From Epinephelus fuscoguttatus (lineage: Eukaryota > Chordata > Actinopteri > Perciformes > Serranidae): a stretch of 64,000 nt of DNA. The stretch spans positions 1,962,449 through 2,026,448 of the forward strand of contig NC_064774.1 in NCBI RefSeq assembly GCF_011397635.1, written 5' to 3'. Below, in pieces: positions 1-11,970 of this stretch. The notes under the pieces were generated by a model. It was not told the DNA's origin, did not search any database, and worked only from the letters and a program-made list of their open reading frames with translations. The position numbers were made by a program, and so were the translations under genes. Position 1 is the stretch's first letter; each line of letters starts with the position of its first letter.

Positions 1-510
1 AATTCACTGGCTTCCAGTGTGTTTTAGAATTGATTTTAAGATTTTATTGATTGTTTTTAAAGCCCTATATGGGCTGGCACCCCCTTATTTAACTGAACTC
101 CTGCACTTTCATGCTCCCTCCAGAGCCTTGAGATCAGCCAGTCAGCTATTACTGGCTACTCCTAGGACTAGGCTGGAGACCAGAGGTGACAGAGCCTTTG
201 TGAGGGTCTGTCACCTCTGGTGAGAGAGGTTTTTAAGTCTTTTCTTAAAACCCACTTCTTCTCTCAGGCTTTTAACTCAGGTTGAGCTGGACACCCAAAC
301 ATTTTATCTTATTTTTATCTTATTTATAACTCTTGTATTTTATTTTATTGTATTGTATTTTATGTATCTTATGGTTTGTTATTGTGGTGTACTACTGGGT
401 GCCTCATTGTATTTGCTTGTTTATTTCTATTGACCTGTTCAGCACTTTGGTCAACCTTGGTTGTTTTAAATGTGCTTTATAAATAAAGTTTGAGTTGAGT
501 TGAGTTGAGT
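1..510 (+). mobile_element. LINE 3' end (CR1/L2-type), 5'-truncated by window edge
   Basis: Bases 2-223 translate to the C-terminal end typical of fish L2/CR1-type reverse transcriptases (HWLPVCFRIDFKILL, then LATPRTRLETRGDRAF). The usual following segment is deleted and the reading frame stops near 223. An AT-rich 3'UTR follows, with AATAAA near 481 and a terminal (TTGAG)n tail at about 488-510. This is a dead 3' fragment; its 5' part lies outside the window. Confidence 0.8.
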
Positions 511-1030
511 CATATTGCACAGGTGTACCTAATAAAGTGGCCAGTAAGCCCCACATTTACACCACCGGCTCTGGGTCTCCCCTCAGCCCCTGGTTGCTCG
601 GCAGCCTCAGCCTCTCATCTTGCTCTCTCTTCTTCCACAACCTGTAACTCTTCCTCTGTATATTCTGGCTTCTTCTCAACAAACTTGTTGTTTTGATGAG
701 GGGAGTAACTGCACTAAACATACGCTGTTTGAAATCACTCCGCCCAGCAAGTACTGTATGTCTGGAATGTAGTTCCGGCTCTGCATTTGGCTTCAAAACA
801 ACTCTGTCTCATAATATTACATTATTATTTCATAGCGTGGTGAATGTGTAAGCTACAAGCTGTCCACAAGAGCGGTTTGGAGTATTTGATTAGTTTTGAG
901 GGAGAGAGGGACCTGTACCGTTCACCTCCATTTCAGCGGGCAGCTCTGCTCCACCGATCTCAGAACAACACGCACTGACAATTAAAGGTAATGTACCTAC
1001 TCATATGACTAAACTATCAAACTATCCCTT
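511..1030. other. No gene; possible DNA-transposon end at left border
   Basis: The first 35 bases (CACAGGTGTACCTAATAAAG, then TGGCC) resemble the outer end of a fish DNA transposon. A similar GTGGCCGGTG string occurs beside the Tc1-like relic at 33.57 kb. The rest has no recognisable coding sequence. By comparison with 19.3-19.56 kb, an LRR exon would be expected around 600-800 if this were an intact NLR repeat unit, but none is present. Confidence 0.3.
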
Positions 1031-1165
1031 TAAACTCTGACAGCTCCACCAGTGGCTCCATCATCACTAACTCATGTTGTGCAGCCAAACACAAATCACT
1101 TATTTAAAGAATCATGAGAATAAATTTAAGTTGAAATCAAGTGTTTAAAGCAGGGCTGTTAATAT
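1031..1165 (-). repeat. NLR LRR-intron duplicate, copy 1
   Basis: This segment nearly matches 19563-19698 and 21753-21890, which lie just upstream (minus-strand sense) of LRR exons. It shows that LRR-exon units of this NLR family once extended to the left edge of the window. Confidence 0.75.
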
Positions 1166-2430
1166 ACTTTGATGCAGTAGAGATGCTTGATTATCAGGAA
1201 TGGTGTCGTGTGAAATGTCCTGAACACAAGTATTTCAGATATTGTCAGGAATTATAGAGCAACTTTTCTTCTTTTTCTTTGTTTTTGATGGCACTTCCAG
1301 TTGTTTAGATTTTCAAGGTAGAAATGTGGGACTTTTACTCTGGAATATCTCAAAATACTGATGCAGTAAAAATACTTGAGTTCTGTGTCTGTATGTTGTC
1401 AGACATGTCCTCAACATCAGGAATAATCTTTTTCATTTTCATTTCCAGCAACACAAAAATCAAAGAATAAAGTCATCATTCTGCTAACTTTGCTAAGTCT
1501 GTCACTAGCTCCCCCCATCAGCTCCATCTGGGCTGTCTGAAGGCATTATTCAATGTAACACATATTAATGTCAGTACATGGATGCACTACAGTTGTAGCA
1601 TTAGCTGATGTCACCATGGAGATTAGAGTGACTGCCAGCTTGACTGTAGTTCACTCTGCTACATTACTAACTGTACTGACTAGCTGTAGCTGGGTAGCTA
1701 CCTCGCTAACACTGCAAACAGATATGATAAACATGAGTAACATGACAGCTGTCAGCGGCAGGATTATATTTGACTTTTAATAAAACTTAACCAGTGTTTA
1801 ACTTTTCAGCAATGTACCTCATAGTTTGCAACTATTACTGTGAGCACACCGCCTGACTCTGCTCCACCTTTTTAACTGTGATGCCTACCTTGGTGCCGGT
1901 GCTGAGAGTCTAGAAACAATGGGAGCGCCCTCATTTCCCATCATGCCTGTCTAGTGCTGATCTAGTGTTTATTTACAAGTATTGTGTTTTCTGTTAGGCC
2001 TATATGCTCCAGAATGCAAATGTGACTGTGTATTAATACAAAGTCACAGTGTTTATAATGTGTCTGTTCAGAACATGGTGGCTTATGTTGCTAATTGTCA
2101 TTTTTGTGCTGGTTTAGAGTTTCAACCAATAGAGAGGTGGCTGTTACATTTCTTGAGACCAGCTGTACTTTCTAACATAATCTGAACAAATGGAATGTTG
2201 GGACTTATAAAGAGCAACTATTGCATTAAGTATCAAATAAAACCTTGTAAGAATATTATGATGGGATATAAACAGCTGTTGACATTAGCTGACAAGAATA
2301 TTGAAGGTATGACTGTCTCTTTCATTCAGCCAGCCGGAGAACCAGGTGAGCTCCTCTGGTGTGTCGGTTTGGGCCCATGGGCAGTACGTTTGACACCCCT
2401 GGTTTACAGGTTAGGAGTGAATAATCCAGT
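1166..2430. other. Intergenic or intronic sequence, nothing recognised
   Basis: I see no protein family, RNA gene or clear transposon end. Short open frames here lack codon structure or homology I can name. Confidence 0.5.
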
Positions 2431-2909
2431 CATTTTTCTGCTGAAATTAAAGTTATGTTATGCAGGATTGTTGGTTACAGTTTGTAAACATGTTCAGCAG
2501 CTCAGGTGAAGGTAAAAGCCAACCCCAGATTCATTCTTGTTTGGCATTTCTTCTTGCTAAATTTGCATTTCTTTCAGTGTTGTATCTCTTTGATTCCTGC
2601 TGCTTACAGTCTGGCATCTGGTCCTCACCTTTTTATAAAGCCCTGAGCTCACCTAACACAGGCAGAGGGCAGAGTCTCTGCAAATAAATACACCAGCACA
2701 CACTGAGAGTGGCTCATAAGTGATGATTGAGAGGGATTATTTCTGTATGAGTCTATACACTGTTTTTAAGGAAGATCCTGCAGAGTTTATCTTTAAGGTT
2801 TTAGCTCCACATTGCTCTGCCACAGTCAATGGATTAAACCACTGAACAACACAAACAGACTTCATTGTGGATCAGTATAATATCTGATGTCTGCAGTTTA
2901 GTGTCAACT
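2431..2909 (-). repeat. NLR LRR-intron duplicate (downstream flank of a lost LRR exon)
   Basis: It closely matches 20790-21261, which in the minus-strand sense is the intron just after LRR exon 21315-21488. Its distal part is inverted relative to 49106-49310, just after LRR exon 48886-49059. Here the similarity stops at 2909, where a hAT element begins, so the LRR exon that should follow is missing. Confidence 0.8.
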
Positions 2910-3650
2910 AGGGATGTCAGTTTTGGCTAGTTTTGCTTTCGGTAACCGACACCCATTAACCAACGACTAACCGGTTAAAATAAATGCAAAATGGCGTGAA
3001 ATACGCTCTAGTCCGGCACTCCCTTATCTCAGTGAGCTCTACTGCATTTCGAAGTGCTGTCCTTTAATGTTTTGTGTTGTAAATGTTTACCGTTTATCTT
3101 TTTCTCTGTCTCTCTGTCTGTCTCTCAACAAAACAGGTTAAAAAATATCCTCAAACTTCATTTTTTTCTACACAGAGCAGCTAAATACCAGGCTAACAAA
3201 TACAGTATAGACCTCCACATGTGCACCACTGTTCTGTAAAATTCACTGTTACAATATGAAAGGAAAAAGAGGGAAAGAAGAGGGAGAACAAGCGCAATAC
3301 AAACTTAATGTCTTTGATGAAGATTTACTTGTTCGACTGCTATTCAACAATGAAGAGCATGTTTGACATAAATTTGTGCCTTTATTCAATTAATTTATGA
3401 AACATTAGGCTCATAACAAAACACTAACATTTAGCATTTCGATTCGGTAATTCATGGCACTTTGCACCATTTGATAGAGAATTGTCCAATTTCTTATGGA
3501 CAATGAACTGATCTTAAGTTTAAATGAAGCAGGTTAGGCTATTACTGCAACACAAGCGCAGTGTGTCTGTATGCAATTAGCCCACATACATAACCGGTCA
3601 AAAACATTCTCGGCGGCTAACCGACTAACGGTTAACCGTTAACATCCCTA
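2910..3650. mobile_element. Non-autonomous hAT-like element (741 bp)
   Basis: It starts TAGGGATGTCAG and ends AACATCCCTA, giving the TAGGGATGT terminal inverted repeat of hAT elements. The subterminal region is rich in GGTTAACCG-type motifs. No transposase is encoded. The 8-bp flanks (GTGTCAAC, AAAGGGAC) do not match, so this is not a simple insertion with a target-site duplication; both flanks align to the right arm about 1 kb apart. Confidence 0.7.
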
Positions 3651-4697
3651 AAAGGGACTGCTTCACAGACAGTATGGACAGAAGGAATGATTACAGACAT
3701 CAACTACAAAGTGCACTCAGTAGAGTGCAGACCTCTGCCAGGCAACTGCATTACAGCTGTGACTCTAGACAACAACACATGCTGCTCAGCTGTGACCGCT
3801 GGAGTTGTCCCTCCTGACTTCCTTTCAGTCAAGATGGTGGCTAAGATAACAAAACGTCTGAGATGCTTGCTGTCTACACAGGGCTTTAAACAGATGACAT
3901 TAACATAGGACATATCAAAGTGCTTGACTTATATATATAACATTTACTAAAGTGCTGGACGTAATCTTCAGAGTCTGTTATAATAACATGTATGCCTCTG
4001 TGCACCAGTCAAGTTTCTCATTACATCCATGTCTGTAAAAACATGGATGCTTCACATCCATTGTCCCCCGACAGCACAGAAGATCTATACAATCAACATC
4101 ATTTCAAGGTGGACACCCAAGATCAGTGTCACCAACTCAGTCTCTGACCAAATGTCTCCCCTTCTTCTTCCCACTGATAGAGGAAACACTTGATAGCAAC
4201 TGGGATTGTTCCACAGCACATCAGTCAACACATGGATGCATAGGGAAACAGGAGCCAGTGAATGCTTGTCATTTAGAAATGAGATCACATAGACGTATGA
4301 ATCCAGATCATTAATGGTGCAGTCCTAATGGGCGTGTGAGTGTGAAAGAATATCAACCTGTCCTTAAAGTCCAAGATGTTTCCAGTGCAGACTATTTATT
4401 TGCTTATTGTTGCAGTCTAAAGGTCTGTGACTTCAAATGATTATGTGACGTTAACATGAAAACAAAGAAACCTCAGAACCTCAGGAATCTTAAATTCTGT
4501 TTGGATAAATCTCAAACTTGATGGTGTCTAAATGTTCTAAATCATCATTTCTCTGCCTTTCATAACCAACTGTTCAGCCATTTGGAAAGACACAACATTT
4601 CTGAAAACACTGAAAGCTTTATAACCTCAGTCAAGGATTTATATTATATATATCCAAAAACAAACAAACAAACACCTACATAAGCAAGTGAACTGAC
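3651..4697 (-). other. Intron downstream of LRR1 in the left-arm NLR
   Basis: Inverted copy of 46047-48113 in the right arm, less about 1 kb present only there (46575-47600). It contains a fragment of the dispersed ACATCCATGTCTGT repeat at about 4003-4170. An open frame at 3687-3908 matches a conserved block on the other arm, but I recognise no protein family in it. Confidence 0.6.
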
Positions 4698-4871
4698 CTC
4701 AGAGTCTCCAGTCTACAGTTTGGACTCTCCAGTCCAGCACACAGCTGCTTCACTCCTGAATCCTGCAGGTTGTTGTCACTCAGGTCCAGCTCTCTCAGAT
4801 GGGAGGGGTTGGACTTCAGAGCTGAGGCCACGACTTCACAGTCAGTCTCTGAGAGTCCACACTCAGTAAAT
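4698..4871 (-). CDS. LRR exon 1 of left-arm NLR (58 codons)
   Basis: A 174-bp exon with an AG acceptor (minus strand CATGTCAG|ATTTACTG) and a GT donor (CTGAG|GTCAGT). It is phase 2 on both sides, so it can be added or removed without changing frame. It encodes about two ribonuclease-inhibitor-type LRRs: [18 protein letters not shown], then [20 protein letters not shown]. In NLRs such repeats form the C-terminal ligand-sensing horseshoe. The exon is intact and lies 1381 bp after the NACHT exon, almost the same distance as in the right arm once a LINE insertion there is removed. The upstream NACHT exon is broken, so it is probably not translated in frame. Confidence 0.9.
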
Positions 4872-5039
4872 CTGACATGACACATATATTACAAAATCTG
4901 TTATTGTCAAAGAGACACTTTATATTTACTTTATGGATATGATGATAAAACAGTTTGAAATATCCTGTTTTGATGGACTGAAAATAGTTAAGAATAAAAA
5001 AAGAACACAAAGAATTCAAACTAATTAAAAGCTGATTCA

Positions 5040-5680
5040 TGACCAGAATTACTGCCTCGTGGTCGTATGCTTCACCAGTCAAGTTACACTTACAGTTTAC
5101 ATCCATGTCTGTCCAGACTCATATGTGTCCATGACAGTAGACAATGATTCAAATATGGATGTTGCTGCAAAGAAGCTACTTATTCTAAAACACAGACGCT
5201 TCACACACATCTTCAACCCGACAGCACAGAAGATCTATACAATCAGCACAGTTTCAAGATCAGTGTCACCAACTCAGTCTCTGACCAAATGTCTCCCCTT
5301 CTGTTCCTGAGATATGACGTTTAATAATGACCAGAGAAGTGTTTTATGCAGAACATGATGATGTCACAGTGAAGTTGACCTTTGACCTTTTGGATATAAA
5401 ATCTCATCACCTCATTATTTTATCCTGTTAGACATTAGTGTGAAGTTTTGTCAAAATTAGTGAATGAATTCTTGAGTTATGGCCAAAAACATATTCTGTG
5501 AGGTCACAGTGATCTTGACCTTTGACCACCGAAATCTAATCAGTTCATTCTTAAGTCCAACTGGACGTTTGTGCCAAATTTAAAGAAATCCTCTCAAGGT
5601 GTTCTTGAGATGTCGTGGACAGACTGACAACCCAAAAACATGATGCCTCTGGCCACGACTGTCACCGTGCCGAGGCATGA
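5040..5680. repeat. Dispersed teleost repeat with TGACCTTTGACC modules, copy A
   Basis: Moderately repetitive element recurring at 9718-9937 with 11376-11970, 31163-31350, 35528-35757, 45065-45690 and 47243-47770. Hallmarks are ACATCCATGTCTGTCC at one end, internal modules with TGACCTTTGACC and GGACGTTTGTGCC, and GCCTCTGGCCACG with AGGCAT at the other end. No coding capacity. I do not know its formal family name. It contains perfect DR1 nuclear-receptor-type motifs (5376-5388). Confidence 0.75.
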
Positions 5681-6252
5681 AAAAGAGATAGCAACAACTG
5701 GATAAAAGCAGTTTTAGGACTTCAGAAATCTCCTTTGGCAAATGATACAGATCTTATTTTAAATGTTTAAGCATAGTGGTGAATAAACTCAGGTATTATC
5801 TGCATGTCTGATTCTATAAAACACCTTACACAATCTGTTTATGGAGTAATAACTTTACTGCTTTCACTCAGAACCATCAAATACTGCCATACTGTGATGA
5901 AATGCTGCTGTGATAAAACCTCAACAACAACCTCTGAAGTCCATCATTTGTTTTATCAGGTTCACATGGCGCCTCCATCACATAAAGCTGAAAAACTGTC
6001 AACTGGAACAATGATTAGAAATAAATAGAAAAACTGTGTTCATTAACTCAACAGCTATAAACACAACCAACTGAAACATCTACATGTTTTGCACTCACAG
6101 CATTTGAAACAGCTCAAGAACATCTGTGACAAAATACAACAGACACATCATTTGAACATTTTATGAATAATAAGAATTTCATAGTGTGTATATTTGAAGA
6201 ATTAAACTACTAATCTACAATGATTTATGATGTTAATCACATCTGGACTTAC
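5681..6252 (-). other. Intron between NACHT exon and LRR1
   Basis: No gene. It aligns, inverted, with 44520-45064 of the right arm. In the right arm a LINE sits at the position equivalent to about 6228, and the left arm preserves the empty site. Confidence 0.7.
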
Positions 6253-8038
6253 CGAGCCTTTCTGCAGTTCCTCACAGCTGGAATCAGTCTCCGTCGTCCA
6301 GCATTTGTTGTGTTGTATTTCTTCAGGTCCAACTCATCCAGAACCTCCTCTGACATCTGCAGCATGTAGGCCAGAGCTGAGCAGTGGATCTCTGAGAGTT
6401 TCTTCTTTGATCTGTTCTCTGACTTCAGGAACTCTTGGATCTCCTGATGTACTGAGAGGTCGTTCATCTCCAGCAGACAGTGGAAGATGTTGATGCTTCT
6501 GTCAGGAGAGATCTTGTTTGTGTTCATCTTCTTCAGGTTGTTGATGGCTCTCTGGATGATTTCTGGACTGTTGTCTGTCCGACCCAACAGGCCTCCTAAC
6601 AGTCTCTGGTTGGACTCCAGAGAGAGGCCATGAAGGAAGCGGACAAACAGATCCAGGTGACCATTTTTACTTTGGAGGGATTTCTTCATGGCTCTCTGTA
6701 AGAAGACATCCAGGGATCTGTATTTATTCCGGTCTCTCCCCAGGAAGTCCTCCAGTACCTTTGTGTTCCTGTTGGTGAAACAGTGGAACAGGTAGACTGC
6801 AGCCAGAAACTCCTGAACGCTCAGATGAACGAAGCAGTAGACTGTTTTCTGGAAGATCACAGACTCTCTTCTGAAGATCTCTGTACAAACTCCTGAGTAC
6901 ACCGAGGCCTCTGTGACATCAAGACCACAGCTCCAGGTCTGCTTGGTAGCACCTGATGGTTCCTTTCTCCAGAGGTTCAAACGCCAGCCTCCCCAGCTTC
7001 AGAAGAACGTCCCTGTCAGCCTCCGTCAGCTCCAGTGGACTGGTCTCATGTCCTCATCATACTTGTGCTTCTTCCTCTTTGTCTGAACCAGCAGGAAGTG
7101 TGAGTACAGGTCAGTCAGGGTCTTGGGCAGCTCTCCTCTCTGCTCTGTAGTCAACATGTGATCCAGAACTGTAGCAGTGATCCAGCAGAAGACTGGGATT
7201 AGACACATGATGTGGAGGCTCCTGGATGTCTTCATGTGTGAGATGATTCTGCTGGACCGCTCTTCATCACTGACTCTCCTCCTGAAGTACTCCTCCTTCT
7301 GGGCGTCAGTGAAGCCTCGTGACTTCTGTTACCCTGTCAACACATGCAGGAGGGATCTGATTGGCTGCTGCAGGTCGGAAGTTATCCAGACCAGAGCCGA
7401 GGAAGCAGCTTCCTCGATGAGGTTTGTCAACAGCACGTTGACTGATGACTTCTGTGTGACATCAGTCACAACCTCATTGTTGTGGAAATCCAGAGACAGT
7501 CTGCTTTCATCCAGGCCGTCAAAGATGAACAGAACTTTACAGACAGCGAGCTCCTCTGCTGTGACCTTCTGTAATGTTGGATGGAAAACACGGAGCAGAG
7601 TGAGAAGACTCAACTTCTCATCTCTGATCAAGTTCAGCTCCCTAAACGAAAGCAGAATCACCACACTGACATCTTGGTTTTCCAAACCCTCGGCCCAGTC
7701 CAGAGTGAACTTCTGCACTGTGAAGGTTTTTCCAACAGCGCAGCGCGTTGGTCAGAACCACTCTGATGTGTTTCTGTTGCTCAGGTAAGGCTTTAAAGAT
7801 GTGCTGACACTTGATTGGAGTTTCATGGAGGGTCTTCATCTTAGAAGCTCTCTCAAGCTGCTTCACCTCATGTTGGGTATTAACCTCTTCACTCTGTCCC
7901 TCTGTGATGTAGAGCTCAGTGTAGATCCTGTTGAGGAGGTTTCACTTCCTGTTTCATCACTTCCTTCAGTCACACGTTCACATCTCCTCCTCACACTGAT
8001 CTTATGTTCATCTAAAACCTCCTGCAGACCACTGTCTG
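6253..8038 (-). pseudogene. FISNA-NACHT exon of left-arm NLRC3-like gene, disrupted
   Basis: This large exon should encode the FISNA domain followed by the NACHT nucleotide-binding switch and its helical extension. Splice sites are good (acceptor CTTTCAG|CAGAC, donor GCTCG|GTAAGT). FISNA (LQEVLDEHKISVRRRCERV) is at 7.9-8.0 kb, Walker B (VLFIFDGLDE) near 7.5 kb, and the NACHT C-terminal helices at 6.25-6.98 kb. Against the right-arm copy it carries about seven indels: -1 near 7940, -2 within the P-loop at 7724-7752, -3 near 7400-7415, -1 near 7385, +1 near 7331, -1 near 7053, -2 near 6930. The net change of -9 matches its 1786 bp against an expected 1795. The P-loop GxxxxGKT is destroyed, so it could not bind nucleotide even if the frame were read through. 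Confidence 0.9.
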
Positions 8039-8249
8039 CTGAAAGAGAAGGAAACATGTCAGACTAAAGAAATAAATCTGGACTCTGATTATTTTCATGA
8101 CCAACATTAAAACAAGTAACACAAACAAATGAAGGTTTTATACATTAGTTTGATAAAATCTTTCATGTCTACACTTTACAACACAAATAAACCAAGAAGA
8201 ATCCTGTTTTCAGACATGATGACATCAGCAGACAGATGTACAGTCTTAC

Positions 8250-8485
8250 TTTGTACAGTGCTGGTCTGACTGGCTGTCTGCAGTCCAGCTCTTGTTCTGG
8301 ATATTTCTCCACACTGGGGACAGGAGGAGTCTCCTGATGAAGCAGACTGGTCCCAGTATGAGCTGATGCACTGTCTGCAGAACCAGTGTCCACAGCTGGT
8401 AGAGACTGGATCCTTCAGGACGTCCTGACACAAACTACAGCAGGACGGCTGCTCCTCCACAGAAACATGACTCCTCTTCTTCTCT
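8250..8485 (-). CDS. RING-finger exon of left-arm NLR
   Basis: A 236-bp exon with AG acceptor (CTCCACAG|AGAG) and GT donor (ACAAA|GTAAG), entering in phase 2 and leaving in phase 1. It encodes a complete C3HC4 RING: CSLC, then CGHWFC, CRQC and CPQC, giving all eight zinc ligands. RING domains recruit ubiquitin-conjugating enzymes, so an E3 ligase function at the NLR N-terminus is inferred, not shown. It differs from the right-arm exon (39660-39895) by only a few residues, for example CGEIS against CGERS. The exon itself is intact, although the downstream NACHT exon is not. Confidence 0.88.
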
Positions 8486-8686
8486 CTGTGGAGATGAACA
8501 CATTATTTAGATCTCGTCCTGCAAACTGTGCTGAAAATTATTTGCTTTATTCACACACTCAGTCACAGGCAGTTCAAATATCTCATGGTAGAGCTTCATG
8601 AAAACCTCCTGAGTAATGTTGTGCTCCACTGTGAGACGACTTTCAAAAGGCAAAAAGCTCCCTCATGTTTTTCAACAGTCTCTTAC

Positions 8687-8791
8687 TTTGTGTCTGAGGG
8701 TCCAGGTTCATTACTGAAGGTTAGAGGCTCATGTTTGGACCAGTCACTCTTCATAGACAGACAGCTGGACACTGGAGACTCTGCTCTCTGT
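8687..8791 (-). CDS. N-terminal repeat exon of left-arm NLR (35 codons)
   Basis: A 105-bp exon, phase 2 in and phase 2 out, with acceptor TTTCCACAG|ACAG and donor ACAAA|GTAAG. It encodes ESPVSSCLSMKSDWSK followed by FSNEPGPSDTK, the short N-terminal repeat characteristic of fish NLRC3-like proteins. The start exon (9208-9338) encodes a related unit, so the N-terminus is built from tandem copies of this module. Its function is not known. Confidence 0.85.
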
Positions 8792-9207
8792 CTGTGGAAA
8801 CAACAAATGTTTGACACATATTATTAGTCCTTGTAAAGACCAGGTTCAAACAGTATCATCGTTGGCGCTGCCTGTGTTTTACCCACCAGCAACTACGTGT
8901 CTCCTTTATCTGAACACCCTTGTAAATATACAGGTAATTTAGTTTCCTTCTTATTTCTTCTCTCAGTGCTGCTCTTATATACTGTGTTCTATTTAACTGC
9001 ATATTTTATTGTTATATTCTATTTTCAGTAGATAGCCAAATTTAAAGGACTCTGATCAGGGCCAAATAACTTGATCAGAACATCCCCGATGACTGAATAA
9101 AACAATACCTCATGTCATTATAAAAACAGTGTTGTGGTGCAGATTATCAGATAATAATAAAAACAGAATCATCTTCAGGTCAGTTTACAGTAGAAACAGT
9201 CTCTTAC

Positions 9208-9357
9208 TTTGTGTCTGAGGGTCCAGCTTCATTACTGAAGTTTGGAACGTCACCTTTACTGTGGTCACTCTTCAAAGACAGCTGACAGCTGGACACTGGA
9301 GACTCTGATCTGTCCCCGTCTGCCTCCAAATCAGCCATCTTCCCAAATCTGAGAGAA
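9208..9357 (-). CDS. Start-codon exon of left-arm NLR
   Basis: A 150-bp exon: acceptor GTGTGTTACAG|TTCTC, 19 nt of 5'UTR, then ATG at 9338-9336 and 131 coding bases ending ACAAA|GTAAG. It encodes MADLEADGDRSESPVSSC and a SPVxSC...KSD...FSNEAGPSDTK unit. The start is chosen because the identical ATG, acceptor and donor are kept in the right-arm copy (36107-36256) and the phase chains correctly into the next exon. Confidence 0.88.
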
Positions 9358-9937
9358 CTGTAACACACATACACAGTGTGATGAAGTCAGTAACTTCTTA
9401 TTTATAGGACATGATTACATATTGGCTGGGTATTTTTATGACATACAGTAGGGGAGAGCGGGGTCAGTTGGGACACTTTTGTATTGACACTAAATAACCT
9501 TTGATTACTCACAGACTACTTGAACAGTAATGAAAATAATTTGATCTCTGAACAGATGCAGGCATCTGCTAACTATTTATCAGGTTTTTAGAGCCCAACC
9601 CAAACATGAAAGGCACAGTTTTGTTAAATGTACAAGGAGTGCATTTTCCCAAAGTTCTGACTCCCTGGGACAGTTGGGACACCGTGTTCTGGGCTGGGCT
9701 TTAAATATATATAAGCTGGACTTACAGTTTACATCCATGTCTGTGAAAACATGGAAGCTTCACACACAGAAGATCTATTCAATCAGCACAGTTTCAAGAT
9801 CAGTGTCACCAACTCAGTCTCTGACCAAATGTTTCCCCTTCTGTTCCTGAGATATGACGTTTAATAATGACCAGAGAAGTGTTTTATGCAGAACATGATG
9901 ATGTCACAGTGACCTTGACCTGTGACCTTTTGGATAT

Positions 9938-11375
9938 TAGTTTAGTTTAGTTTAGTTTATTAAGATCCCCATTAGCTGCAGCAAAACTGCAGGTATTCTT
10001 CCTGGAGTCCAACAAAAAATATACAAAGAAAACATAAGAAAAACATTGTAAAAGCATTAAAGAACAAAAACAAACAAAACAATGTGAGTTTCACACTTAA
10101 TCATATCTTAATATATCCATATGTACAAAACATTATTATGAAACATTATATTATACACATAACATTATACTTTATACATTATATATACACCATACTATCT
10201 ATCCATCTATCCATCCATCCATCCACACACACACACGCACCACACCCATACATACTATATATTTAAACACATACGTACATACATACATATCATACATATA
10301 CACACATATATACACATTACATTACTATACCATATATATCATATATCATACATATAAAATTATTCCCTACTTTGATAGATGCTGTTTTATTAATATTTTA
10401 AATTTATTTATGTTAGTGGTGAGTTTGATATGTTTAGGCAATGAATTCCATTCTTTCATACCTCTGTAAGGAACAGTGTTTTTGATGGTGTTTGATCTTG
10501 CTTCAGGCATTGTAACGTTACCCACAGTTGCATGCCTGGTGATGTATTTATGATTTTCTGCACTGAAGGAAAGGTTCTTGAACAACATAAAAGGTGATTT
10601 TAAAACAGATATATTTCTAATGAAAATGATCAGTGAGTATAACAGTCTTGTCTTTGACCAATAGCCAGTTTAGATTCTTATGCATTGAAATGATATTTGT
10701 TCTATAGTCACACTTGAGTACTGTACAGGCAGCTCTATTTTGCATACGCTGTAGTTTGTTTAACATGTCTCCAGTGGCGTTTGACCAAACTGCTGGGCAG
10801 TAGTTGAGATGCGTTAATATTAATGCTTGAATTAGCTCTATTCATGATATTTGGAATCAGAAAGGTAGCGTGTCTTCTCATGATAGATATGCCTCTTCCC
10901 ATCTTTGCAATAATATTATTGATGTGTTTCTTCCATGATAATTTATTGTCTACTGTCATGCCCAGAAGTTTGGTCTCATGCACATGATTTACAGTGATGT
11001 CATTAATTTTAATATTTAACACAGGATTCCGATCAATAAAGTAATTTAACCCAAGAATCATGCAGTTAGTTTTCGATACATACAGGACTAGCTTGTTTGT
11101 CTTCACCCATTCCGCTATAGCTTGTAATTCCTTGTTTTAAATGATTTCTAATTCATTATTTGTGAGTGCTGATGTGTATATGGTGAAATCATCAGCATAC
11201 ATTGCTATGTTAGCTTTATCTAAGCTGTACGGTAAGTCATTTGTGAAAACAGTGAATAATATAGGACCAAGACAACTCCCTTGGGGCACACCACATGTTG
11301 TAGTTGTAATCTCAGAATAGCTGCCGTTAAAAAACACTGTTTGTGTTCTGTTTGATAGATAACTATAAAAAAAAA
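9938..11375 (-). mobile_element. 5'-truncated LINE, reverse transcriptase fragment
   Basis: The minus strand encodes RT palm motifs: CGVPQGSCLGPILFTVFTND (about 11.28 kb) and the catalytic MYADD (about 11.19 kb). Thumb and C-terminal parts follow at 10735-11106 and 10367-10588 in broken frames. The 3'UTR contains simple repeats (ATCC, CA, ATAC at 10180-10350) and ends in a (TTTAG)n-type tail at 9938-9960. It splits a dispersed repeat that is continuous in the right arm (35528-35757), so it inserted after the arms separated. Confidence 0.8.
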
Positions 11376-11970
11376 GTCATCACATCATTATTTTATCTTG
11401 TCAGACATTTATGTGAAATTTTGTCACAGTTAGAAAATTAATTCTTGAGTTAAGGACACAAACATGTTCAGTGAGGTGAACGGAGTGACCTTGACCTTTG
11501 ATCACAAAAATGTATTCAGTTCATCACTGAGTCCAGGTTAACGTTTGTGCCACATTTGAGAAAAGCTCCTAAAGGCCTTCTTGAGATAGTGTGTTCACGA
11601 AAATGAGACTGATGCAAGGCCACAGTGACCTTGACCACTACCAAAATATAACCTGCTCATTGTTGAGTCCAGGTGGACGTTTGTGCTCAGTGTGAAAAGC
11701 TTCCCTCAGTCTTCTTGGATATCACATTCATAAGAATGAGACAAACAAGGTCACAGTGACTTTGACCTTTGGCCTACGACCACCAAAATCTAATTAGTTC
11801 AACATGAGACCAAGTGGACGTTTGTGCCAAAGTTGAAGAAATTCTCTTAACATGTTCTTGAGATATCACTTTCACAAGAATGGGACAGACGTACGTACGT
11901 ATGGATGGACGAACAACCCAAACACATAATAACTCCGGCCATGGCTATTTCCTGCACAGAGGCATGATTA
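11376..11970. repeat. Dispersed TGACCTTTGACC repeat, copy B (second half)
   Basis: Continuation of the element begun at 9718-9937. It has at least three internal modules of roughly 130-140 bp, each with a TTGACC run followed by GGACGTTTGTGC, and ends near AGAGGCATGA at 11961-11970. Confidence 0.7.
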
